Shown here piece after piece: positions 1 to 7,748 of a stretch of DNA of 64,000 nucleotides. The first letter of the stretch is position 1; each line of letters starts with the position of its first letter. The stretch is from an uncultured Cohaesibacter sp. Lineage in GTDB: Bacteria > Pseudomonadota > Alphaproteobacteria > Rhizobiales > Cohaesibacteraceae. Where the stretch lies: assembly GCF_963676485.1 (NCBI RefSeq), contig NZ_OY781114.1:4232501-4296500 (forward strand), given 5' to 3'. A program made the translations under genes and the position numbers. The notes under the pieces are model-generated. The model was not told the origin of the DNA and ran no database searches. It was given only the letters and a program-made list of their open reading frames with translations.

Positions 1-418
1 TCAGATCCAGCACCCAGCCCTCAAAGGAGAGTTTGCCCGCGGATGTCTTTCTCTCGCCAGGCCCGGTGCGCCTAAGCAGCGCATTGATGCGCGCTAGCAG
101 CTCGCGTGGATTGAAGGGCTTTTCCATATAGTCGTCAGCCCCCAGCTCCAGCCCGATGATGCGCTCGGTATCGCCCTTGACAGCAGACAAGATGATAATG
201 GGAACAGACGATGTCGCTCTAACCTTCTTGCAGAATTCAAGACCGCTCTCACCGGGTAACATCAGATCGACGATCAGCAGATCAAACAGAACATTGCCAC
301 GCCTATAGGCGACCTCGGCGGATTCCGAGACAACGCACTGAAAATTGCGAGCATCAAGATAGGACGATAAAAGTGATGAAATTTCAGGATCATCCTCAAT
401 GATATGGATACGCTGCAT
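1..418 (-). CDS. OmpR-type response regulator, C-terminus cut by window edge
   Basis: This is the 5' part of a two-component response regulator. The receiver domain is complete: the acidic pair is in IIEDD near the start, the phospho-acceptor Asp in LIVDLMLPG, the conserved Thr/Ser position in IIILSA and the Lys in MEKPFNPREL. The linker and the beginning of a winged-helix domain follow before the sequence runs off the left edge. The ATG at 416-418 has a strong GGGGAGGAAA ribosome site. The gene is divergent from a glucose/mannose-type ABC operon. In Pseudomonas the OmpR-type regulator GltR with its kinase GtrS controls such an operon and lies next to it, so a GltR-like role is a reasonable inference. 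The kinase would be outside the window. Confidence 0.9.
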   Translation of the reverse strand, partial: MQRIHIIEDDPEISSLLSSYLDARNFQCVVSESAEVAYRRGNVLFDLLIVDLMLPGESGLEFCKKVRATSSVPIIILSAVKGDTERIIGLELGADDYMEKPFNPRELLARINALLRRTGPGERKTSAGKLSFEGWVLDL

Positions 419-455
419 CCTGTTTCCTCCCCCTAATACTCTTGACTAATCCATT

Positions 456-493
456 TTGGACAACAAGCGTATCAATGTTACAATTTGTAACAT
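456..493 (+). promoter_or_regulatory. Promoter with 19-bp palindromic operator, sugar ABC operon
   Basis: TTGGAC (456-461) and TACAAT (479-484) are spaced by 17 bp and face the ABC operon. The -10 box is embedded in a perfect 19-bp palindrome, ATGTTACAATTTGTAACAT (475-493). Overlap of a palindrome with the -10 element suggests a repressor site; a response-regulator site is the alternative. The first gene starts at 614, so the leader would be about 120 nt. This is pattern recognition only. Confidence 0.5.
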
Positions 494-613
494 ATGTAGG
501 TGCCAAGCACAGTTTCTGATACAAAAACTTACAAAATCCGGCTGCTTGTTATCGCGAATCCACTCTACAATCAAAAGGCATATTTTGTTTTCATTTTATC
601 TTGGGAGGAAAAA

Positions 614-1864
614 ATGAAATTTTTAAAACTCGCTCTTATGGGAGCGATAGCGTTGGCTGCTACGCCTCTGGCCGCTCAGGCAGAACCTGTTGCCGAAGTG
701 TTGCATTATTGGACATCGGGCGGTGAAGCTAAGGCCATCAAGGAACTTCAACAAGCATTTCAAAAACGCGGTGGCAAATGGATTGATGCGCCCGTCGCTG
801 GTGGTGGTGGCGATGCACAGGCCGCCGTATTGCGCTCTCGCGTGCTGGCTGGTGATCCACCTTCCGCAGTTCAGATCAAAGGGCCGAACATTGCCGAATG
901 GGCAGAAGCGGGCGCTTTGGGCGATCTGTCAGATGTCGCCAATGCTCAGGGGTGGGATGACATCCTGCCTCAGGCGATCAAGGATGTGGTCAAATATGAT
1001 GGTCACTATGTTGCCGTGCCGGTCAACGTGCATCGGGTAGACTGGATCTGGGCCAATCCGAAGGTCCTGGCTAAGGTTGGAGCCGAAGTGCCCAAAACAT
1101 GGGACGAGTTTAACGCAACCGCTGACAAGCTGAAAGAAGCAGGCATCGTACCGCTCGCTTATGGTGGTCAGCCATGGCAGGATGCAACAGTCTTCGAAAC
1201 GGTCGTTTTGGGGGTCGGTGGCGTCGACTTCTACAAGAAAGCCATGGTCGATCTGGATGAAGATGCCCTTGGTTCTGACACCATGATCAAGGTGTTCGAC
1301 CAGATGCGTAAAATCCGTGACTATGTTGACCCCGATTATCCGGGCCGTGACTGGAACCTTGCAACAGCGATGGTCATGCGCGGGGAAGCCGCCATGCAAA
1401 TCATGGGCGACTGGGCCAAAGGCGAATTCGCCGCAGCGGGCAAGGAACCCGGTGTTGACTATATTTGCGCCCCTACCCCATCCGACGGTGGCTACATTCT
1501 GAACTCCGATAGCTTTGCCATGTTCAATGTTTCCGGCGAAGACAAGAAAGAAGGCCAGAATCTGCTGGCTGAGCTGATCCTTGGTAAGGAGTTTCAGGAA
1601 ACCTTCAACCTTTACAAAGGGTCCATTCCGGCGCGCATGGATGTGCCAATGGATAAATTTGATTCCTGCGCCATCAAATCCATGGAAGACATGACCTCAG
1701 CTGCCAAAAACAATACACTCGTTGGCTCTGTTGCGCACGAGATTGCACAGGCAGGTGCGGTTCGTGGTGCTTTCCTTGATGTTGTTACGGCCCACTTCAA
1801 CTCTGACATGTCCTCAGAAGAGGCAACCAAGAAACTGATCGATGCGATCAGGCTCGCCAAATAA
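614..1864 (+). CDS. Glucose/mannose-type ABC transporter substrate-binding protein (GtsA-like)
   Basis: This 416-residue periplasmic sugar-binding protein has a signal peptide ending near AAQA. The mature N-terminus VLHYWTSGGE and the following AGGGGDAQAAVLRSR and GDPPSAVQIKG blocks are typical of the GtsA group of family 1 extracellular solute-binding proteins, which take up glucose or mannose. The ATG at 614 is chosen because it follows GGGAGGAAAA and begins directly with the signal peptide; an in-frame start at 500 would add an implausible leader. It is the first gene of a four-gene transporter operon. The substrate is inferred from family resemblance. Confidence 0.9.
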   Translation: MKFLKLALMGAIALAATPLAAQAEPVAEVLHYWTSGGEAKAIKELQQAFQKRGGKWIDAPVAGGGGDAQAAVLRSRVLAGDPPSAVQIKGPNIAEWAEAGALGDLSDVANAQGWDDILPQAIKDVVKYDGHYVAVPVNVHRVDWIWANPKVLAKVGAEVPKTWDEFNATADKLKEAGIVPLAYGGQPWQDATVFETVVLGVGGVDFYKKAMVDLDEDALGSDTMIKVFDQMRKIRDYVDPDYPGRDWNLATAMVMRGEAAMQIMGDWAKGEFAAAGKEPGVDYICAPTPSDGGYILNSDSFAMFNVSGEDKKEGQNLLAELILGKEFQETFNLYKGSIPARMDVPMDKFDSCAIKSMEDMTSAAKNNTLVGSVAHEIAQAGAVRGAFLDVVTAHFNSDMSSEEATKKLIDAIRLAK

Positions 1865-1879
1865 CAGCTTGCGGGTTTT

Positions 1880-1901
1880 GGGCCGGCCTTTTGGTCGGCC
1901 C
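1880..1901 (+). promoter_or_regulatory. Intra-operon hairpin after the binding-protein gene
   Basis: GGGCCGGCC and GGTCGGCCC form a 9-bp GC stem closed by a TTTT loop, 15 nt after the stop codon. No U-run follows, so it looks like an mRNA 3'-end stabiliser or partial attenuator rather than a full terminator. Such hairpins often keep binding-protein mRNA more abundant than permease mRNA. Confidence 0.55.
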
Positions 1902-1988
1902 ATGCATCTCGGGAGGCTGTTCACTTCTTTCACATTGCTTGAAAGCAGAGTTTGCCTTGGCCTCTAAACCCCAGAAAGGAGAGCCCAA

Positions 1989-2885
1989 ATGGCTAGTGTT
2001 GCGGGGAGAATAGCGCTCAGGTTGGAAAGAATAATTCCCAAACTGGTAATCGCTCCCGGCTTTTTGGCGATATTGCTGTTTGTCTATGGTTTCATAATCT
2101 GGACGGCCTATATCTCATTTTCTAAGTCGAAGATGCTTCCCAACTATGACCTGATCGGTTTGCGCCAATATGAGCGCCTGTTCCAGATGGATCGCTGGAA
2201 TGTCGCTTTTACGAACCTGATTGTCTTTGGTGTGGCCTTCATTGCCATATCCATCATTATCGGCGTTTTGCTTGCAATCTTGTTGGATCAGCGTATCCGA
2301 ATTGAGGGCGCAATCCGCACGATTTATCTCTATCCCATGGCGATTTCATTTGTAATCACCGGTACCGCCTGGAAATGGATCATGAACCCCTCTCTCGGTC
2401 TAGAAACCGTGGTGCATTCCTGGGGGTGGGAATCCTTTTCGTTTGGCTGGATCGTCGATCAGAATATGGCGGTCTATGCGCTGGTGATGGCGGCGGTGTG
2501 GCAGTCATCGGGCTTTGTCATGGCCCTGTTTCTTTCCGCTCTCAGGAGCGTCGATCAGGATATCATCAAGGCGGCCAGTCTTGATGGAGCATCGACCGCG
2601 AAGATCTATCTCAGGATCATTCTGCCCTCTATGCGGCCGGTCTTCATGAGCGCAGTGGTCATTCTGGCCCATCTCGCCATCAAGAGCTTTGATCTCGTCG
2701 TCGCCTTGACCAATGGCGGCCCGGGCTACTCCTCCACGCTGCCTGCGAACTTCATGTATGAGATGACCTTCCGCCGCAACGAGATTGGTGTTGGTGCCGC
2801 CTCAGCCATTATCATGCTGCTGACAGTGATGGCGATCATGGTGCCTTATCTCTATTCAGAATTGAGAGGGTCGAAAAATGTCTAA
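1989..2885 (+). CDS. Sugar ABC transporter permease (GtsB-like)
   Basis: This 298-residue inner-membrane protein of the MalF/UgpA type has about six hydrophobic segments. The cytoplasmic coupling-helix motif lies near residues 190-215 (DQDIIKAASLDGASTAKIYLRIILP, read as EAAxxDGA). The ATG at 1989 follows AAAGGAGAG. The last 8 bp overlap the start of the second permease, as usual for translationally coupled permease pairs. It forms the heterodimeric channel of the glucose/mannose-type importer. Confidence 0.9.
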   Translation: MASVAGRIALRLERIIPKLVIAPGFLAILLFVYGFIIWTAYISFSKSKMLPNYDLIGLRQYERLFQMDRWNVAFTNLIVFGVAFIAISIIIGVLLAILLDQRIRIEGAIRTIYLYPMAISFVITGTAWKWIMNPSLGLETVVHSWGWESFSFGWIVDQNMAVYALVMAAVWQSSGFVMALFLSALRSVDQDIIKAASLDGASTAKIYLRIILPSMRPVFMSAVVILAHLAIKSFDLVVALTNGGPGYSSTLPANFMYEMTFRRNEIGVGAASAIIMLLTVMAIMVPYLYSELRGSKNV

Positions 2886-3765
2886 TCTGGATATCGTAAG
2901 GCCCGAAACATCGTCATGGCAGTGGGTTGGACGGCTGCTGATCTGGACCATCCTGTTGCTCTTTTGCTTCTGGTTTCTCATGCCAGCTTATGTGGTCATA
3001 AGCACGTCTTTGAAAAACCTGGAAGAAATCCGGGGTGGTTCTCTGCTTGCCTTGCCCCATGAGCTGAATTTCAATGCATGGCAACATGCCTGGAATCAGG
3101 CCTGCATCGGCGTGCAATGCACCGGTTTGCAGCCCTATTTCATGAATTCGGTTATGATGGCTATTCCTGCGGTTCTGTTCTCGACGACGCTTGGGGCTCT
3201 GACTGGCTACACGCTGACAAAATGGCGGTTCAAGGGCAGCAATATCGTCTTTGCCCTCATTCTGTTTGGTTGTTTTGTCCCGTTTCAGGTGGTGATCCTG
3301 CCTATGGCCCAGACGCTTGGCATCTTGCGACTGACCAACACAGTCTATGGCCTTATTCTGGTGCATTCGATTTATGGCCTCGCCTTTACGACGCTGTTTT
3401 TCAGGAACTATTACGTCACTATTCCCGATGAGCTCATTCGGGCTGCGACCATAGACGGAGCGGGATTCTTTACGATCTTTTTCCGCATCCTGTTGCCGAT
3501 TTCGCCGCCGATCATCGTTGTGGCGGTCATCTGGCAATTCACCCAGATCTGGAATGACTTTCTCTTCGGTGTCAGCTTCACCACCGGAGGATCGCAGCCG
3601 CTGATGGTTGCGCTCAACAATCTTGTAAACACGACCACAGGGGTCAAGCAGTATAATGTTGATATGGCTGCAGCCCTGATTACCGCGGCGCCAACGCTGC
3701 TGGTGTATATCGTTGCCGGTCGATATTTTGTTCGCGGCCTGACCGCAGGCTCGGTAAAAGGATAA
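2878..3765 (+). CDS. Sugar ABC transporter permease (GtsC-like)
   Basis: This 295-residue MalG-type permease has about six membrane segments. Its EAA-type loop is near residues 180-205 (PDELIRAATIDGAGFFTIFFRILLP). The C-terminus GRYFVRGLTAGSVKG is the standard end of MalG/UgpE family proteins. The start lies inside the end of the preceding permease gene. It pairs with that protein as the second half of the channel. Confidence 0.9.
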   Translation: MSNLDIVRPETSSWQWVGRLLIWTILLLFCFWFLMPAYVVISTSLKNLEEIRGGSLLALPHELNFNAWQHAWNQACIGVQCTGLQPYFMNSVMMAIPAVLFSTTLGALTGYTLTKWRFKGSNIVFALILFGCFVPFQVVILPMAQTLGILRLTNTVYGLILVHSIYGLAFTTLFFRNYYVTIPDELIRAATIDGAGFFTIFFRILLPISPPIIVVAVIWQFTQIWNDFLFGVSFTTGGSQPLMVALNNLVNTTTGVKQYNVDMAAALITAAPTLLVYIVAGRYFVRGLTAGSVKG

Positions 3766-3776
3766 GGAGAAGAAAT

Positions 3777-4892
3777 ATGGCATCCCTATCAATAAGAAAC
3801 GCGGTCAAGCGCTTTGGGGCGGTCGAGGTCATTAAAAATGTGTCGCTCGATCTCAATGATGGCGAATTCCTTGTTCTTCTGGGCGCTTCTGGATGTGGTA
3901 AGTCAACCTTGCTCAATATGATCGCTGGTTTGGAAGAAATCACGGAAGGGGAAATTCGGATCGGAGATCGGGTCGTCAATGATGTCCATCCCAAGGATCG
4001 CGATATCGCTATGGTGTTCCAGTCCTACGCGCTATATCCGAACATGACGGTGGAGAAGAATATCGCCTTCGGTCTGGAAATGCGTGGTATTCCCAAGGAT
4101 GAACGCAACAAGCTGGTCTCTGAAGTTGCAACCATGTTGCAGATTGACCATTTGCTGGACCGGAAACCGGCACAGCTGTCGGGAGGTCAACGCCAGCGTG
4201 TCGCGATGGGGCGGGCTCTGGTGCGTCGTCCGGAGATCTTCCTGTTCGATGAGCCCTTGTCAAACCTCGATGCCAAGCTGCGTCTTGAAATGCGCACGGA
4301 AATTAAACGCTTGCACAAGGAACTTAATGCGACCATCGTCTATGTGACCCACGATCAGATCGAAGCGATGACGCTGGCTGATCGGATTGCCATCCTTAAG
4401 GATGGCATCGTGCAACAATATGCGACACCGGCAGAGATCTACAATATGCCCACCAACGTCTTTATTGCCAGCCTTGTTGGCTCTCCGCCGATGAACTTTC
4501 TCAATGCACGGCTCGACACCGTGAATGGCGAGGCTGTGGCCCATGTTCCTCTGACAAATGATCCGTGCGGCCAGAAGCTTGATCTCTCGCTGAAGGGCTA
4601 TGATTCCGATTTGTCCGGCTATATTGGCAAAGACGTCATCATTGGCATCCGGCCAGAAAATATCAGCTACACCGAGGAGCCTGTAAAAGATGGCCATGAG
4701 GTGGTTCAGGGGGAAGTCGATGTCGTCGAGCCGACGGGAGCCGATACTCTTTGCCACATCAAGTGGGGCATAAATTCGGTGTTGGCGCGCATCAACAACC
4801 GCATCGATGTATCAATTGGCGACAAGTTCAATTGTGCAATCGATATGAAGCGGACCAATGTCTTTGACAAGGAGACTGAAAACCGGATCTGA
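3777..4892 (+). CDS. Sugar ABC transporter ATPase (MalK/UgpC family)
   Basis: This 371-residue ATPase energises the importer. The Walker A motif is GASGCGKST near residue 38, the signature is LSGGQRQRVAMGRA near 135, Walker B is IFLFDEPLSNLDAKLR, and the switch His is in YVTHD. The C-terminal part is an OB/TOBE regulatory domain of the MalK type. ATG 3777 follows AAGGAGAAG, 11 nt after the upstream stop. It is the last gene of the operon and a strong terminator follows. Confidence 0.93.
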   Translation: MASLSIRNAVKRFGAVEVIKNVSLDLNDGEFLVLLGASGCGKSTLLNMIAGLEEITEGEIRIGDRVVNDVHPKDRDIAMVFQSYALYPNMTVEKNIAFGLEMRGIPKDERNKLVSEVATMLQIDHLLDRKPAQLSGGQRQRVAMGRALVRRPEIFLFDEPLSNLDAKLRLEMRTEIKRLHKELNATIVYVTHDQIEAMTLADRIAILKDGIVQQYATPAEIYNMPTNVFIASLVGSPPMNFLNARLDTVNGEAVAHVPLTNDPCGQKLDLSLKGYDSDLSGYIGKDVIIGIRPENISYTEEPVKDGHEVVQGEVDVVEPTGADTLCHIKWGINSVLARINNRIDVSIGDKFNCAIDMKRTNVFDKETENRI

Positions 4893-4916
4893 AGCGTGCT
4901 GAGTGTCTGGAAAAAG

Positions 4917-4956
4917 GAAGGCTGGTCAAGCCGCTCGCTCTGACCGGCTTTCTTTT
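4917..4956 (+). terminator. Rho-independent terminator of the sugar ABC operon
   Basis: A 12-bp stem (4917-4928 with 4941-4952, two G-U pairs) with a 12-nt loop is followed by TTTT, 24 nt after the ATPase stop. Confidence 0.75.
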
Positions 4957-5012
4957 GGGCTCGGTGTGTGAGGCGATTGGGAGCGATTGCGGAAGGTGAG
5001 TTCGGGCTACCC

Positions 5013-5052
5013 CCCAAAAAAATGAGGCCCGACCTTTTGGCTGGACCTCATT
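5013..5052 (-). terminator. Minus-strand terminator downstream of the gene remnant
   Basis: AATGAGG...CCTCATT forms a hairpin. Read on the minus strand it is followed by a long T-run (the plus strand has seven A before it) and then G. Nothing intact on the minus strand ends here; the only candidate upstream is the open frame at 5251-5514. Confidence 0.6.
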
Positions 5053-5250
5053 GACAGCAACCTTTAGAACGGGTCCCCCAAATAAAACGGCTCCTGGATT
5101 GCTGCCCTGGAAACTTCTGGTGATAAAATATCAACAAAGCCACTTTGCTACAAACCGGGGCAAAATGCAATAATTTAAGTGTGTCAGCACATGCTACTAG
5201 TTCTAATGTATAAGGTGAAACACGACCTTCCAATAGGTTAACGGCAGCCC

Positions 5251-5514
5251 TTACCACCAGATTGTGCTGCCATTCGTTTTGGCAAAGGCACGGCTTGTGT
5301 TGATTTTGCCAAGTGAACCTTTCGCGCCAATCCAGAGCGAACAGTGGAATATCTTGCTGCCTGAGGATGCTTTAAATCTTTTGCCATAGGTCTTTTTTAA
5401 AGCTGCAGGTTTGCCAGCGTAACCGGGTTTGAAATCAAGATTCCCAAAGTAGGCATAGACAACCCAAGACCTGTTTTCCGTGTTTGCTATACAGTGCGCA
5501 TTGTCTGATGGTCG
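5251..5514 (-). pseudogene. Start-less open frame, probable gene remnant
   Basis: On the minus strand a frame of 87 sense codons runs from just after an in-frame TAG (5515-5517) to TAA (5251-5253) with no ATG, GTG or TTG. The peptide has ordinary protein composition and features such as SWVVYAYFGNLDFKPGYAGK, FHCSLWIGAKGSLGKINTSR and a C-terminal TIWW. I do not recognise the family. A terminator-like hairpin lies about 200 nt downstream on the same strand. The best reading is the 3' part of a small gene that lost its 5' end. A chance frame cannot be excluded. Confidence 0.4.
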
Positions 5515-5537
5515 CTATCCATATAGCGGTCTCGACA

Positions 5538-5576
5538 TAAAAACTCCCCCGAAACGAAATGCTTCGGAGGAGTGGT
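5538..5576 (-). terminator. Terminator of the BMP-family ABC operon
   Basis: An 11-bp stem with one mismatch (5543-5553 with 5563-5573) is followed on the minus strand by TTTTTATG. It lies about 30 nt beyond the stop of the binding-protein gene. Confidence 0.7.
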
Positions 5577-5608
5577 TTTAACGTCAGATTGTCTGCGCTA
5601 GCAGGCGA

Positions 5609-6679
5609 TCATTGCGGAACTTTGCCGTCGATGCCCTGAACATACCAGTTCATGCCAAGCAGAGTACCGTCATCAAGGGTTTCCCCTTCTTTGACAACGA
5701 GGGTTCCGTCCTGCTTGTAGATCGGGCCATCAAATGGGTGCAATTCACCGGACTTGATCTTTGCTTCGGTTTCTGTGGCCATTTTGGCGACATCTTCCGG
5801 CATGTTAGTGAAGGGGGCCATGTGAACCATTTCCTTGTCGAAGCCACCCCAGGTGTCTTCAGACTTCCAGGTGCCGTCCATGACAGCCTGAACGCGGGAA
5901 ATGTAATATTCATCCCAATGGTCGACGATAGCGGTCAACTGGTTTTTCGGAGCGAACTTGATCATGTCGGATGCCTGACCGAAGCCGACGACACCGCGCT
6001 CTGCTGCCACCTGCAAAGGTGCTGCGGAATCGGTATGCTGAACCAGAATGTCAGCGCCCTGGTCGATGAGGGCTTTGGCCGCGTCAGCTTCCTTGCCCGG
6101 GTCAAACCAGCTGTTGATCCAGATGATCTTGACCTTGATATCCGGATCAATGGACTGTGCGCCCAGCATGAAGGAGTTGATGCCGCGCACAACTTCCGGA
6201 ATCGGGGTCGCACCGATATAGCCAACGATCTTGGACTTGGTCATGCGTGCAGCGATCTGACCGATCACATAGCGGCCTTCATAGAAACGGGCTGCATAGG
6301 TGGAAACATTGTCAGCGCGTTTGTAGCCCGTTGCATGCTCAAACTTCACATTGGGGTATTTCTTGGCCACTTTCAAAGTCGGGTTCATAAAGCCGAATGA
6401 CGTGGTGAAAATGATGTCGTTGCCAGAGCGGGCCAGCTTTTCGATCACGCGTTCAGCGTCGGGGCCTTCGGAAACGTTTTCGACAAAGGTGGTTTCAACC
6501 TTCTTGCCGAATTTCTTTTCGATAGCCTGACGGCCCTGATCGTGCTGATAGGACCAGCCCATGTCTCCCACTGGTCCGACATAAACGAAGCCGACTTTGG
6601 TTTTGTCTGCAGCCTGAGCCCCCAGAGAGGCGGTCAGGCCGAGAGCGACGGCTGCTGCCGCTGCAAATAGTTTACGCAT
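5609..6679 (-). CDS. BMP/PnrA-family ABC transporter substrate-binding protein
   Basis: This 356-residue periplasmic protein belongs to the Bmp (basic membrane protein/PnrA) family, whose studied members bind purine nucleosides. The signal peptide is MRKLFAAAAAVALGLTASLG and following residues to QAA. Family blocks include VGFVYVGPVGDMGWSYQHD near the mature N-terminus and ADILVQHTDSAAPLQVAAERGV. The ATG at 6679 follows GAGGGATGC at good spacing; an in-frame start at 6763 would precede the signal peptide. It is the last gene of a minus-strand operon ATPase-permease-permease-BMP. The nucleoside substrate is inferred from the family. Confidence 0.88.
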   Translation of the reverse strand: MRKLFAAAAAVALGLTASLGAQAADKTKVGFVYVGPVGDMGWSYQHDQGRQAIEKKFGKKVETTFVENVSEGPDAERVIEKLARSGNDIIFTTSFGFMNPTLKVAKKYPNVKFEHATGYKRADNVSTYAARFYEGRYVIGQIAARMTKSKIVGYIGATPIPEVVRGINSFMLGAQSIDPDIKVKIIWINSWFDPGKEADAAKALIDQGADILVQHTDSAAPLQVAAERGVVGFGQASDMIKFAPKNQLTAIVDHWDEYYISRVQAVMDGTWKSEDTWGGFDKEMVHMAPFTNMPEDVAKMATETEAKIKSGELHPFDGPIYKQDGTLVVKEGETLDDGTLLGMNWYVQGIDGKVPQ

Positions 6680-6827
6680 ATGTTGCATCCCTCTTTCATT
6701 GCCTGATCCGATGCTTCGGATCATGTTCTGATACGTGTCTTTTTTATCGTGCCCTGCCCTCACGAAAGATCAGAGCACTTTTTGTTGCTGCCAGCTTTAT
6801 GGCAGAATGCGACCAACTGCTTGGTCA

Positions 6828-7748
6828 TCAACGGTCTGGTACAAAGGATTGACCCAGACAGGAAGGCGTATTGACCCGCGCCACTGTGCGGTTGCGGGAA
6901 ATGAAAACCAATGCGACGATTGTTGCAAGATAAGGCAGGGCCGACAGCAGCTGCGAAGGCACTTCCCAGCCTGCGCCTTGCGCATGAAACTGCAAGATGA
7001 GAACCGCGCCAAACAGATAGGCCCCGGCCATCGTGCGCCATGGCAGCCATGAGGCGAACACGACCAGTGCCAGTGCGATCCAGCCGCGACCCGCAGTCAT
7101 ATTCTCAATCCACAAATTGGTATAGACGAGCGACAGATAGGAGCCTGAAAGACCTGCGCATACACCGCCGAACAATACGGCATACAAACGCACACGGTTG
7201 ACATTGTAGCCCAGCGCATGTGCGGAGTTGTGGTTCTCGCCCACGGCGCGCAGGATGAGCCCGGAGCGGCTTTTGAACAAGAACCAGTTGACGCCGATGA
7301 CAAGCGCGATCGCCAGATAGAATAGGATATCCTGATTGAATATGGCATCGCCGATAACAGGAATGTCGGATAGCAGGGGAATATCAAGCGTCGGAAGCTT
7401 GACGCCGGGGGTGCCTACATAATTTTCGCCAATCATACCCGAAAAACCGAGGCCCAAAAGGCTGAGCGCAAGGCCTGTTGCATATTGATTGGCAACAAGA
7501 CCCAATGTCAGGAAGGCAAAAAGAAGCGCCATGACTGCGCCTCCCGCGATACCGGCCAGAATGCCCAGATACGGGTTGCCGGTGGTCAGTGAAGCTGCAA
7601 AGGCGCAGACAGCGCCCATGATCATCATGCCCTCGACGCCGAGATTGAGCACACCGGACCGCTCCACGACAAGCTCACCGATTGCAGCAAGCAGAAGCGG
7701 GGTTGAGGCCGTTACAATAGAGACGAGCAATGCATCTGCGAATTCCAT
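6828..7748 (-). CDS. BMP-type ABC transporter permease, second subunit
   Basis: This 306-residue membrane protein of the branched-chain/ribose permease superfamily (NupQ/YufQ type) has about eight hydrophobic segments. The N-terminus EFADALLVSIVTASTPLLLAAIGELVVERSGVLNLGVEGMM contains the family's ERSGVLNLGVEG block. The ATG at 7746-7748 overlaps the stop of the preceding permease gene as TGATG, giving translational coupling; a longer in-frame start at 7784 is less likely. It forms the channel with the neighbouring permease. Confidence 0.88.
   Translation of the reverse strand: MEFADALLVSIVTASTPLLLAAIGELVVERSGVLNLGVEGMMIMGAVCAFAASLTTGNPYLGILAGIAGGAVMALLFAFLTLGLVANQYATGLALSLLGLGFSGMIGENYVGTPGVKLPTLDIPLLSDIPVIGDAIFNQDILFYLAIALVIGVNWFLFKSRSGLILRAVGENHNSAHALGYNVNRVRLYAVLFGGVCAGLSGSYLSLVYTNLWIENMTAGRGWIALALVVFASWLPWRTMAGAYLFGAVLILQFHAQGAGWEVPSQLLSALPYLATIVALVFISRNRTVARVNTPSCLGQSFVPDR

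Noticed and set aside
2914-3792. 292-codon minus-strand frame opposite the second sugar permease
   Set aside because: It is the reverse of a permease with clear EAA motif and operon context.
5048-5257. 69-codon minus-strand frame
   Set aside because: It overlaps the terminator-like hairpin and the stop of the remnant frame, and has no ribosome site or family resemblance.
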